Below, piece after piece: positions 29,432-37,841 of a stretch of 64,000 bases of DNA (position 1 is its first letter; each line of letters begins with the position of its first letter). A model generated the notes under the pieces. That model ran no database searches. It was not told where the DNA came from and was given only the letters and a program-made list of their open reading frames with translations. Source of the stretch: Pseudomonas sp. FP198 (GTDB lineage Bacteria; Pseudomonadota; Gammaproteobacteria; Pseudomonadales; Pseudomonadaceae); the NCBI RefSeq assembly GCF_030687895.1, contig NZ_CP117452.1:248001-312000 (forward strand), given 5' to 3'. Position numbers and translations under genes: made by a program.

Positions 29432-31054
29432 TTGACCCACCCCGCCCAACGCCGCTGGTATCCCCTGGTCTTCGTCGTCGCTGCGCTGGTCCTGTTGCCG
29501 TTGAGCGTGCTGTTGCTGTCCTGGCAGAGCATCGATGCGCAGATCTGGTCCCACTTGTGGGAGACCCAGATGCCGCGCCTGCTGGGTAATACCCTGACGC
29601 TGATCCTGGGTGTGGGTGTCGGCGTGACGTTGTTGGGGGTCAGCCTGGCGTGGCTTACCAGCCTTTGCGAATTCCCCGGTCGACGCTGGCTCGATTGGGC
29701 GTTGATGTTGCCGTTCGCGATTCCCGCCTATGTGCTGGCGTTTGTTTTCGTCGGCCTGCTGGATTTTGCCGGCCCGGTGCAGACCCTGATGCGCGAATGG
29801 TTCGGCAGCGGCTTGCGCCTGCCCCGGGTACGTTCGACCGGCGGGGTTATCCTGGTGTTGGTGCTGGTGTTCTATCCGTATGTCTATCTGCTCGCGCGAA
29901 GCGCCTTCCTGGCCCAAGGCAAGGGATTGATGGAAGCGGCCCGGGTCCTCGGCCAATCGCCCTGGCAGGCGTTCTGGCGGGTGGCACTGCCGATGGCCCG
30001 ACCGGCCATTGGCGCGGGCGTGGCGCTGGCGCTGATGGAAACCCTGGCGGATTTCGGCGCGGTGTCGGTGTTCAACTTCGACACCTTTACCACTGCCATC
30101 TATAAAACCTGGTACGGCTTCTTCAGTCTTTCCAGCGCAGCCCAACTGGCCAGTCTGTTGCTGCTGGCGGTGATGGTGGTGCTCTACGGTGAACGCCGTG
30201 CCCGGGGAGCACAGCGGGCCAGCAACGAGCGGCCCCGGATCAAGGCGCTTTACCATTTGCGCGGTTTCAAGGCGGCAGCGGCAAGCGGCTGGTGCCTGTT
30301 GGTTTTCGCGTGCGCGTTCGTCATTCCGGTGCTGCAACTGGTGGTGTGGTTCTGGCAGCGCGGTCGGTTCGACCTGGACGAGCGTTATGCCGGGTTGATC
30401 ATCCATACCCTCTATCTGGGCGGCCTGGCGGCCCTAGTCACCGTCTGCGTGGCCTTGCTGCTGGCCTTCGCCCGTCGCTTGGCGCCGACCCGTCCGATCC
30501 GCGCCGGTGTCGGCCTGGCGAACCTGGGTTATGCCTTGCCGGGTTCAGTGCTGGCGGTGTCGATCATGCTTGCGTTCAGCTATCTGGACCGTGAGTTGGT
30601 CATTCCGCTATCGACCCTGCTCGGCGGGGCGGGCAAGCCGTTACTGTTGGGCAGTTTGTCGGCGTTGCTGCTGGCCTACCTGATACGTTTCCTGGCCGTG
30701 GCCTACGGTCCGCTGGAAAGCAGCCTGGCGCGGATTCGTCCGTCATTGCCCGAGGCCGCACGAAGCCTTGGCGTCAGTGGGCCACGACTGTTTTTCAAAG
30801 TGTATCTGCCGTTGCTACTCCCTGGCACGTTGAGCGCGGCGTTGCTGGTGTTTGTCGATGTGCTCAAGGAAATGCCCGCCACCCTGCTGATGCGCCCGTT
30901 CGGCTGGGACACGCTGGCGGTGCGGGTCTTTGAAATGACCAGCGAGGGGGAGTGGGCACGGGCTGCATTGCCGGCGCTGACCCTGGTGCTGGTCGGGCTG
31001 TTGCCAGTCATCGGATTGATACGGCGCTCGGCTCATCGACGCGTTCTGAATTAA
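29432..31054 (+). CDS. Ferric iron ABC transporter, fused permease (FbpB type)
   Basis: Inner-membrane permease of 540 residues with two homologous halves, each about six hydrophobic spans. Each half ends in an ABC coupling loop: MEAARVLGQSPWQAFWRVAL in the first and EAARSLGVSGPRLFFKVYLP in the second. This duplicated form is typical of FbpB/SfuB. The start is TTG 29432; no in-frame ATG precedes the first hydrophobic span. The ATPase partner must be encoded elsewhere. Confidence 0.9.
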   Translation: MTHPAQRRWYPLVFVVAALVLLPLSVLLLSWQSIDAQIWSHLWETQMPRLLGNTLTLILGVGVGVTLLGVSLAWLTSLCEFPGRRWLDWALMLPFAIPAYVLAFVFVGLLDFAGPVQTLMREWFGSGLRLPRVRSTGGVILVLVLVFYPYVYLLARSAFLAQGKGLMEAARVLGQSPWQAFWRVALPMARPAIGAGVALALMETLADFGAVSVFNFDTFTTAIYKTWYGFFSLSSAAQLASLLLLAVMVVLYGERRARGAQRASNERPRIKALYHLRGFKAAAASGWCLLVFACAFVIPVLQLVVWFWQRGRFDLDERYAGLIIHTLYLGGLAALVTVCVALLLAFARRLAPTRPIRAGVGLANLGYALPGSVLAVSIMLAFSYLDRELVIPLSTLLGGAGKPLLLGSLSALLLAYLIRFLAVAYGPLESSLARIRPSLPEAARSLGVSGPRLFFKVYLPLLLPGTLSAALLVFVDVLKEMPATLLMRPFGWDTLAVRVFEMTSEGEWARAALPALTLVLVGLLPVIGLIRRSAHRRVLN

Positions 31055-31093
31055 TTGAGAGCGGCCCCAGGTGCCAGTGCCATGGCATGTGGA

Positions 31094-31209
31094 TACAATG
31101 CGCGGCATTCGGTGCGGTCCGTCCGTCGGACCGGGTAGCTGAGGGCGCCATTTTTTCAGGCGTTCGTGCTGTGCAGTACCCGTCCGCACCTTCGCCACGC
31201 CCGGAAGGA
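31094..31209 (+). promoter_or_regulatory. Promoter and folded leader of gcvT
   Basis: A -10 box TACAAT (31094-31099) with TGTG just upstream would start transcription near 31106. The leader then shows nested complementary arms: GGTGCGG (31111-31117) with CCGCACC (31184-31190), CGGGTA (31132-31137) with TACCCG (31177-31182), and a local GGTCC/GGACC hairpin near 31116-31132. The gcvT ribosome-binding site GGAAGGAG follows at 31202. It does not show the glycine riboswitch consensus. The class is unknown. Confidence 0.45.
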
Positions 31210-31216
31210 GAAACCC

Positions 31217-32299
31217 ATGGGACAGCGTACGCCTCTGTATGACCTGCATCTCGCCCTTGGCGCGAAGATGGTCGATTTTGGCGGTTGGGATATGCCTCTG
31301 CACTACGGCTCGCAGGTCGAGGAACACCACCAGGTGCGCCGCGATTGCGGTGTGTTCGATGTGTCCCACATGACCGTGATCGACGTTGCCGGCCCCCAGG
31401 CCAAGGCCTGGCTGCAGCGTTTGCTGGCCAATGATGTCGATCGCCTTCAGGACACCGGCCGTGCGCTGTACAGCACGATGCTCAATGAGCGCGGCGGTAT
31501 AGTCGATGACATGATCATCTACCGGGTCGAGTACGGTTACCGGCTGGTGTTCAATGCCTCGACCCGCGACCAGGACCTGGCCTGGATGCAGGCACAGCTC
31601 GGTGAATATGACGTGCAACTGCACGAGCGTCCCGAACTGGCGATGCTGGCCATCCAGGGACCGCAGGCCCGGCACAAGATCGCCGAGCTGGTCACGCAAT
31701 CACGCGGTCAATTGATCCAGCAGCTCAAGCCTTTCGAAGGCCGTGCCGACGGCGACTGGTTCATTGCCCGTACCGGCTACACCGGTGAAGATGGTTTGGA
31801 AATCGTCCTGCCGGCCCATGAAGCCCCAAGCTTTTTCAACGATCTGGTGGGCGCTGGCATTCCTCCCATCGGTCTTGGAGCCCGCGATACCTTGCGCCTG
31901 GAAGCGGGCATGAACCTCTATGGCCAGGACATTCACCAGGATGTTTCGCCACTGGCCTCCAACATGGCCTGGAGCATCGCCTGGGAACCTGCGAGCCGCC
32001 AGTTCATCGGCCGCTCGGCGCTGGAAGCCGAACTGGCGGCTGGCGTGCAGCACAAACTGGTCGGGCTGGTACTTGAGGAGCGCGGTGTTCTACGCGCTCA
32101 CCAGGTGGTCCGTATCGCCAATGTTGGCGAAGGAGAGATCACCAGTGGTAGTTTTTCTCCTACGCTTAGCAAGTCGATTGCCCTGGCACGTGTCCCGATG
32201 GCTACCGCTGACCGTGCCGAGGTGGAAATTCGTGGCAAGTGGTACCCGGTACGGGTGGTCAAGCCGACCTTCGTCCGCCATGGCAAAACCCTGATCTAA
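31217..32299 (+). CDS. gcvT: Glycine cleavage system T protein (aminomethyltransferase)
   Basis: Transfers the methylene group from the H protein to tetrahydrofolate, releasing ammonia; 360 residues from ATG 31217, preceded by GGAAGGAG. Family motifs include LGAKMVDFGGWDMPLHYGS, GVFDVSHMTVIDV, the folate-binding stretch RTGYTGEDGLEIVLP and LGARDTLRLEAGMNLYGQD. gcvH follows 52 bases downstream. gcvP is not in the window. Confidence 0.96.
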   Translation: MGQRTPLYDLHLALGAKMVDFGGWDMPLHYGSQVEEHHQVRRDCGVFDVSHMTVIDVAGPQAKAWLQRLLANDVDRLQDTGRALYSTMLNERGGIVDDMIIYRVEYGYRLVFNASTRDQDLAWMQAQLGEYDVQLHERPELAMLAIQGPQARHKIAELVTQSRGQLIQQLKPFEGRADGDWFIARTGYTGEDGLEIVLPAHEAPSFFNDLVGAGIPPIGLGARDTLRLEAGMNLYGQDIHQDVSPLASNMAWSIAWEPASRQFIGRSALEAELAAGVQHKLVGLVLEERGVLRAHQVVRIANVGEGEITSGSFSPTLSKSIALARVPMATADRAEVEIRGKWYPVRVVKPTFVRHGKTLI

Positions 32300-32351
32300 C
32301 CTTTTGCGGCGGGCCGCCGGCCGCTGACACTTTCTCTTGAGGACACAGAAT

Positions 32352-32735
32352 ATGAGTGATATCCCCGCCGAACTGCGTTTTGCCGAAAGCCACGAGTGGG
32401 CGCGCCTGGAAGCCGACGGTACCGTCACCGTGGGCATCAGCGATCATGCGCAGGAAGCTTTGGGCGATGTGGTGTTTGTCGAGCTGACCGAGGTCGGTAA
32501 GGTTTTCGCTGCTGGTGATCAGGCTGGAGTGGTGGAGTCGGTCAAGGCCGCTTCCGACATCTATGCCCCCATTTCCGGTGAAGTGATTGCGATCAATGAA
32601 GAGTTGGGCGGCTCGCCGGAGTTGCTGAACTCCGATCCGTACGGCGCCTGGATCTTCAAGCTCAAGCCAAGCGACAAGGCCGAGTTGGATAAGTTGCTCG
32701 ATGCTGCCGGCTACAAGGCTGCTATCGGCGAGTAA
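32352..32735 (+). CDS. gcvH: Glycine cleavage system H protein
   Basis: Lipoyl carrier of the glycine cleavage complex, 127 residues from ATG 32352. The lipoylated lysine is Lys65 in [11 protein letters not shown]. The start region [17 protein letters not shown] is typical. An in-frame start at 32337 is disfavoured because TTGAGGAC lies 10-17 bases upstream of 32352. Part of a gcvT-gcvH unit that ends in a REP pair and a terminator. Confidence 0.96.
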   Translation: MSDIPAELRFAESHEWARLEADGTVTVGISDHAQEALGDVVFVELTEVGKVFAAGDQAGVVESVKAASDIYAPISGEVIAINEELGGSPELLNSDPYGAWIFKLKPSDKAELDKLLDAAGYKAAIGE

Positions 32736-32747
32736 CACTTGATACCT

Positions 32748-32833
32748 GTGGGAGCGAGCCTGCTCGCGAAGGCGATAAATCAGCAACATCGAGGTTGGCT
32801 GACACACCGCTTTCGCGAGCAGGCTCGTTCCCT
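32748..32833. repeat. Inverted REP pair downstream of gcvH
   Basis: GTGGGAGCGAGCCTGCTCGC at 32748 facing TTCGCGAGCAGGCTCGTTCC ending near 32833; the right copy has drifted from the family core. Confidence 0.8.
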
Positions 32834-32860
32834 CGATGGTTTGTGAGATGTCCGCCGGGC

Positions 32861-32893
32861 AAAAAAATGCCGCTCAATCGAGCGGCATTTTTT
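32861..32893. terminator. Bidirectional terminator of gcvH and the DUF2388 gene
   Basis: Fourteen-base arms, 32862-32875 and 32880-32893 (AAAAAATGCCGCTC and its complement), with an AATC loop and A/T runs on both sides. Confidence 0.92.
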
Positions 32894-32905
32894 ATCGGCC
32901 GGAAA

Positions 32906-33223
32906 TCATTCCTGGGCGACAGCGTTTTTCGCCAGGATCGCGTTGGCCAGTTCCATGTCGGTGGCTTGCAGGCCTGGGTTGTCGGCACGGACTTTCTGCA
33001 TCGCGGCTTCCAGATAGGGGCCACGGATGCCGCCGTCACTGGCGACGAAGCTGCCGGCGTCGTCCTGGGCGGCGACGATCAGCTTGTTGTCCTTGAAGGT
33101 CAGGTAGGTAGAGCCGGTGGTCGCACCGGATGAGATGACGTTACGCCAAAACGTGTCGGCCATTGCCGAGCCAACAGGAAGAGAAAGCAAGGCCAGGGTC
33201 GCGACAGCAAGTTTGAGACGCAT
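32906..33223 (-). CDS. DUF2388 family small secreted protein
   Basis: A 105-residue protein from ATG 33223, with GGAG ten bases upstream. A signal peptide MRLKLAVATLALLSLPVGSA is cleaved near AMA-DTFWR. The conserved DUF2388 pattern SGATTGSTYLTFKDNKLIVA and the AAQDDAGSFVASDGGIRG stretch are visible. The family is common in pseudomonads, often as several paralogues; its function is not known. Confidence 0.87.
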   Translation of the reverse strand: MRLKLAVATLALLSLPVGSAMADTFWRNVISSGATTGSTYLTFKDNKLIVAAQDDAGSFVASDGGIRGPYLEAAMQKVRADNPGLQATDMELANAILAKNAVAQE

Positions 33224-33312
33224 GATAGGTGACTCCACAGGGTTAACTATGACTTTGGATTGCCGCAGCCTCGATTCAGTTCCATGACCCGTCAGTCAGC
33301 CCACGCCACAAG

Positions 33313-35097
33313 CTACTTCTGTTCACTCTGTGGCGTCACCCGCAGCACTTCTTCGACCGTGGTCAGGCCCGCCGCTACCTTTTGCGCGCCCGAGAGCCGC
33401 AGGCTGCGCATGCCTTCCTTGAAGGCCTGGCGGCGCACGGCGAGCAGGTCGGTGTCTGGGTGGATCAGGCCTTTGACGCTGTCGCTCAACTGCATGATCT
33501 CGTACACCCCGGCCCGCCCCCGATAGCCGGTATCGCGGCATTCCGAGCAGCCGACAGCCTGCTGGGCGTTAGTCGGCAACGGGGCCTGCCAGGGCCGCGT
33601 CAGGGTTTGCCAGTCGTCTTCATCCAGGGTGATGGGCGCCTTGCAATGTGGACACAACGTACGCACCAGACGCTGGGCCATGACTCCGAGCACCGTGGCC
33701 TTGATCAGGTAATGCGGCACGCCGAGCTCCAGCAGGCGGCTGATGGCGCTCGGCGCGTCGTTGGTGTGCAGGGTCGAGAGGACGAGGTGTCCGGTGAGTG
33801 CTGCCTGGATCGCCATCTCGGCGGTTTCCAGGTCACGGATCTCGCCGATCATGATGATGTCCGGGTCCTGCCGCATCAACGCACGTACGCCCGCCGCGAA
33901 AGACAGCTCGATGTTGTGCTGGACCTGCATCTGGTTGAACGACGCCTCGACCATCTCGATCGGATCCTCGATGGTGCAGAGGTTCACTTCCGGCGTCGCC
34001 AGTTTTTTCAGCGTCGTGTAGAGCGTCGTGGTCTTGCCGGACCCGGTGGGCCCCGTGACCAGAATGATGCCGTTGGGCTGGCGGGTCATGTCCTGCCAGC
34101 GACGCAGGTCGTCGGCGGAGAAGCCCAACTGGTCGAAATCCTTGAGCAGTACTTCCGGATCGAAGATCCGCATCACCATTTTTTCGCCGAACGCGGTCGG
34201 CAAGGTCGACAAGCGCAACTCCACCTCGTTGCCGTCGGGAGTCTTGGTCTTGACGCGACCATCCTGGGGCTTGCGCTTTTCCGCGACGTTCATGCGCCCC
34301 AGGCTTTTCAGGCGACTGATGATCGCCATCGTCACCTGCGGCGGGAACTGATAGACGGTGTGCAGCACCCCGTCAATGCGAAAACGTACGGTGCCCTGCT
34401 CGCGGCGCGGTTCGATGTGGATATCGCTGGCCCGCTGCTGGAAGGCGTACTGGAACAGCCAATCGACGATATTGACGATATGGGCGTCGTTGGCGTCCGG
34501 CTCCTGGTCGCTGGCGCCGAGGTTGAGCAGTTGTTCGAAGTTGGTCAGGTTGCTCGGTTGCTGATCGACGGTGGTAGCGCCGCTGACGGATTTGGCCAGG
34601 CGATAGAATTCCACGCTCAGGCGCTGGATATCCACCGGGTTGGCGACCACCCGCCTGACCGGCAACTTGAGCACGTGGGTCAGGTCGGCTTCCCAACTGC
34701 TGACGTAAGGCTGGGCACTGGCGACGGTGACGGCGTCACGGTCAACCGCCACCGCGAGAATCTTGTGACGTTGCGCAAAGGCATAGGACATCAGCGGCGT
34801 AACGGCCGCCACGTTGATCTTCAACGGGTCGATGCGCATGTAGGGCTGGTCGGCCTGCTGGGCCAGCCACAGCGTCAGGTTCTCGAGGTCCAGGCGCTTG
34901 CCGGGGCGGCTGAGGTCGTCCAGGTGCTGGTTGGCGATGAACTCCAGCGGGTGCAACTGGCTGTTGGCGTTATGCCGGCGTCGGGCGTTGAGCGCGGTTT
35001 CGGCTGAATCCTGGCTGATGAGGCCCTGGGCGACCAGTTGGCGGAGCAGATCGTTAAGGTCCAGCCAGCGGTCCTGAGTGGCGTGTTTGGTGGACAT
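33313..35097 (-). CDS. Orphan GspE/PilB-type secretion ATPase
   Basis: A 594-residue cytoplasmic ATPase from ATG 35097. It has an N-terminal MshEN-like region (residues ~1-190). The GspE core contains Walker A GPTGSGKTTT, the Asp box, Walker B DIIMIGEIRD, the His box LSTLHTNDAPSAISRL and a four-cysteine zinc motif (CPHC then CSEC). It would drive pseudopilus or pilus assembly, but no other secretion or pilus gene is nearby. The first 37 codons of the longer reading frame (to 35208) are rejected as lacking family similarity. It may serve another secretion system in trans. Confidence 0.9.
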   Translation of the reverse strand: MSTKHATQDRWLDLNDLLRQLVAQGLISQDSAETALNARRRHNANSQLHPLEFIANQHLDDLSRPGKRLDLENLTLWLAQQADQPYMRIDPLKINVAAVTPLMSYAFAQRHKILAVAVDRDAVTVASAQPYVSSWEADLTHVLKLPVRRVVANPVDIQRLSVEFYRLAKSVSGATTVDQQPSNLTNFEQLLNLGASDQEPDANDAHIVNIVDWLFQYAFQQRASDIHIEPRREQGTVRFRIDGVLHTVYQFPPQVTMAIISRLKSLGRMNVAEKRKPQDGRVKTKTPDGNEVELRLSTLPTAFGEKMVMRIFDPEVLLKDFDQLGFSADDLRRWQDMTRQPNGIILVTGPTGSGKTTTLYTTLKKLATPEVNLCTIEDPIEMVEASFNQMQVQHNIELSFAAGVRALMRQDPDIIMIGEIRDLETAEMAIQAALTGHLVLSTLHTNDAPSAISRLLELGVPHYLIKATVLGVMAQRLVRTLCPHCKAPITLDEDDWQTLTRPWQAPLPTNAQQAVGCSECRDTGYRGRAGVYEIMQLSDSVKGLIHPDTDLLAVRRQAFKEGMRSLRLSGAQKVAAGLTTVEEVLRVTPQSEQK

Positions 35098-35248
35098 GGG
35101 CGTTCGGGTTCCTATTGGACGGTTGCAGCAAAGCCGCGATGCAGACGCTTCGGCGTCCAGGCTTGTTGTGCAAAAGAATAGTCCCGACCTTATGGACCGT
35201 TGGGCCACTACCCGACCAATGCGTTTCCAATTCTTGCCTGCGCACCCC

Positions 35249-35587
35249 TCAACCGGCCGCCAGGACCCGTCCGGCCCGCGTGATATCGGCGTCTTGCAGG
35301 TCCACCGAGCACATGCTGATCAGGTTACGTAATTTTTCAGCAATGACCTGGGCACGGTGCCAGCTCAGCCCATCGAGGACGATGTCCAGCGCCAGCAGAT
35401 CGTCGTGACGCTCGACGTGGACCTGCTGTGGCATCAGGCCCTGCAAGGCGAACAGGTTCAACGCTCGGCACAGCACGTCCGGTTCGGCTTCGGCCTGCAT
35501 CTGATAATGCACGCGGCAATGGGCGTTGGCGGCGTGCCAGGCGTCGGCGCGGGTCGGGGCGGTGGATACGGCTGCGAGTGCGTGCAT
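35249..35587 (-). CDS. Small ACT-like protein of unknown function
   Basis: A 112-residue protein with GGAG before ATG 35587. The pattern of a regulatory ACT domain is suggested by the alternating strands and helices in ALNLFALQGLMPQQVHVERH followed by LLALDIVLDGLSWHRAQVIA, as in acetolactate synthase small subunits, but there is no catalytic partner gene. It lies upstream of the orphan secretion ATPase on the same strand, 151 bases away. I do not recognise it beyond this. Confidence 0.65.
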   Translation of the reverse strand: MHALAAVSTAPTRADAWHAANAHCRVHYQMQAEAEPDVLCRALNLFALQGLMPQQVHVERHDDLLALDIVLDGLSWHRAQVIAEKLRNLISMCSVDLQDADITRAGRVLAAG

Positions 35588-35713
35588 GTTCGGTCTCCTG
35601 GAGGTCGGGAGAAATATTTACATGCGCAGCAGGGTATTTCTTACCTAAGATGAGCTATTTCTGGCTTATCTTGAATAAAATGATTCGAATATTGGAAAGC
35701 CAAAGGATTATTT

Positions 35714-36184
35714 ATGCACAGCGAGCTGGATAGCTACGACCGCAGGATACTGGCGTTGCTGCAAGAGGATGCCTCGCTGTCCAGCGCGCAGATCGCCGAG
35801 CAGGTTGGCTTGTCCCAGTCGCCCTGTTGGCGTCGGATTCAGCGGATGAAGGAAGAGGGGATCATTCGGGGGCAGGTGACGCTGCTGGATCGCAAGAAAA
35901 TCGGCCTGAACACGCAGATCTTCGCCGAAATCAAGCTCAACGCCCACGGTCGCTCGAATTTCACCGAGTTCACCGAGGCGATCCGCGGGTTCCCCGAGGT
36001 GCTGGAATGCTATGTGCTGATGGGGTCGGTGGATTTTCTGCTGCGCATCGTCACGGCGGACATCGAGGCGTATGAGCGATTCTTTTTCGAAAAACTGTCG
36101 ATGGTGCCGGGAATTCAGGAGGTGAACTCGATCGTGGCGCTGTCGGAGATCAAGTCGACGACGAGTTTGCCGGTGGTGCGCTGA
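35714..36184 (+). CDS. Lrp/AsnC-family transcriptional regulator
   Basis: A 156-residue DNA-binding protein. The N-terminal helix-turn-helix is LSSAQIAEQVGLSQSPCWRR, with the family signature DRRILALLQEDA before it. The C-terminal RAM domain includes VLECYVLMGSVDFLLRIVTA and binds amino-acid-type ligands. It is not Lrp itself by immediate context, and no target gene is adjacent other than the divergent small ACT-like gene at 35587, which shares its 126-base upstream region. Confidence 0.9.
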   Translation: MHSELDSYDRRILALLQEDASLSSAQIAEQVGLSQSPCWRRIQRMKEEGIIRGQVTLLDRKKIGLNTQIFAEIKLNAHGRSNFTEFTEAIRGFPEVLECYVLMGSVDFLLRIVTADIEAYERFFFEKLSMVPGIQEVNSIVALSEIKSTTSLPVVR

Positions 36185-36214
36185 AGCTTGGTTTTTGGGT
36201 GTTTGGACTGGCCT

Positions 36215-36308
36215 CATCGCGAGCAAGCTCGCTCCCACAGGAGATCTTCAGCGGCCACAAAATCTGTGTGCAACGCTGGACCCCTGTGGGAGCGAGCTTG
36301 CTCGCGAT
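36215..36308. repeat. Inverted REP pair
   Basis: ATCGCGAGCAAGCTCGCTCC at 36215 and the inverted copy ending AGCTTGCTCGCGAT at 36308, between the convergent regulator and CYTH-CHAD genes. Confidence 0.87.
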
Positions 36309-36315
36309 GGCGATC

Positions 36316-37683
36316 TTACAGGCGCAACAAAGTCTTCCAGGCCCGATTCTGATAAACCGCAATCGCCTGTTGCTTGCGCGCATCCAGGAGCTCGTCGGTG
36401 ATCGGTTCGTTGGCCAATTGCGCCAGCTTGTTTAATTCGCCGTAGAGCCGGTCCATCTCAGGAATTTCCAGCACCTGGCGGGCATGATGCAGCCAGGCCT
36501 GGATACGTTCGATGCGCGGCAGTTGCTCGGCCAGGTCTTCCGGCTGTTGCTGGTAGCGTTGCAGTTGCAGCGACGAAGCTTCTTCGCTGAGCAGGCGCGG
36601 CAGCCAGCTGCCCAGTTGCGCCGCGCCCTGGCGATTGCCACGGGTGTTGCGGTCGGCGGTCCAGCTGCGAGCCAGCAACCAGCGCGAAGCTTGAAGAGAG
36701 AAGAGGCCCCAGCGCGGGTCCTGCAGCTCTTCGAGGAATTGCTCCGGCGCCGCCTTGCGCACGTCTTCGTCGTCGAGGCCGGCCTGGACCAGCGGACGCC
36801 AGTCTTCCAGCAGCGCATCCAGGGCGACGCGCAGATCATGGGTCGATTGGCGCGGCGCGGCCTGGCCGAGGCTGCTGAGCAATGCGCGCAGTTCGGCGAG
36901 GTTTTCCACCCAGTCCTGCAACAGGCGCCAGTGGCCGTTGAAACGATATTGCTCGGCCAGGCGCTGGCTGCTGCCCAGCAGATGCCAGCTCAACGCGCCA
37001 AAGGCATCGTCCAGCGGCGTTTCGGCCGTCAGCTGCGGAGCCGGCAGGCTCAGCGCATAACTGCTCGCATCATGCAGGCGATAGCCACGTTCGGCCTTGC
37101 TGATGTCGCAAGGCATCAAGGGCAGGCTCGCGGCCAGTTCGGCGGCCAGTTCCAGCAGGGCGGCGGGTTCGCCTTCGCGCAGCTCAAGCTCCAGCTCGCA
37201 GATTTCTTCCTTCTGCTTGCCGACCACCACGTGGCCCAGGTCCAGGGCCGCCTCGATGACCACCTTGGCTTTGCCGCGGCCCCAGGCAATTTCGGCGCGC
37301 TCGCGGACGAAATCGGTGGTGAAGATCGCCTTGAGGGTTTTTTTGTCCAGGTCCGCCAGTGCCTCGGGCCAGCATTCGCCGTCGAGCTTCTTCAGGTCGA
37401 GCTTGGCCTTGGGCAGGTGCCAGTCGTATTCGTTGCGCTCGGACAGGCCGGCAACGCTCTGGCCGCGGGTCTTGAGGGTCTGGATGACTTCTTCGCCGTC
37501 GCGACGCAGGCGCAGGGCGACCTTGGCCCGGGCCAGGTCACGTTCCGGCGTGTCGAAGTACTGGTTCATCAATTCGTGGCGTTCCCAGCCACTCTTGTTG
37601 CGTTTTTTCAACAGCGGATGCTCGCGCAAGGCTGCCAGGGTCTCGCGGCTGACGCGGAGTTTGATTTCGGTTTCTTTCTGCAT
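36316..37683 (-). CDS. CYTH-CHAD domain protein (YgiF-type inorganic triphosphatase)
   Basis: A 455-residue protein. The N-terminal CYTH domain begins QKETEIKLRVS with the signature ExExK, and basic and acidic residues for triphosphate and metal follow (HELMNQYFDTPERDL, VALRLRRDGEE). The C-terminal CHAD domain (about residues 220-455) is helical with conserved histidines such as STHDLRVALDALLEDW. E. coli YgiF hydrolyses inorganic triphosphate. CHAD domains bind polyphosphate, so a link to the ppk/ppx pair at the other end of the window is possible. Confidence 0.9.
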   Translation of the reverse strand: MQKETEIKLRVSRETLAALREHPLLKKRNKSGWERHELMNQYFDTPERDLARAKVALRLRRDGEEVIQTLKTRGQSVAGLSERNEYDWHLPKAKLDLKKLDGECWPEALADLDKKTLKAIFTTDFVRERAEIAWGRGKAKVVIEAALDLGHVVVGKQKEEICELELELREGEPAALLELAAELAASLPLMPCDISKAERGYRLHDASSYALSLPAPQLTAETPLDDAFGALSWHLLGSSQRLAEQYRFNGHWRLLQDWVENLAELRALLSSLGQAAPRQSTHDLRVALDALLEDWRPLVQAGLDDEDVRKAAPEQFLEELQDPRWGLFSLQASRWLLARSWTADRNTRGNRQGAAQLGSWLPRLLSEEASSLQLQRYQQQPEDLAEQLPRIERIQAWLHHARQVLEIPEMDRLYGELNKLAQLANEPITDELLDARKQQAIAVYQNRAWKTLLRL

Positions 37684-37841
37684 GGCCGGAAAATCCAGGA
37701 ATCGGGTGCGCAGCCGGGGGAAGATGTGGCTGCCAGGGTCGTGCAGTGTACAGGACTCGTCGGTCCTCCGCGCCGAACGGTTCCATCCTTGCTCTCGATG
37801 GTTCTATGATGGACCCCAATTTGTAAGCCCGGGAGCCAGCG

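Noticed and set aside
31060..31216. Glycine riboswitch before gcvT
   Set aside because: The aptamer core motifs are absent; only a different fold is visible.
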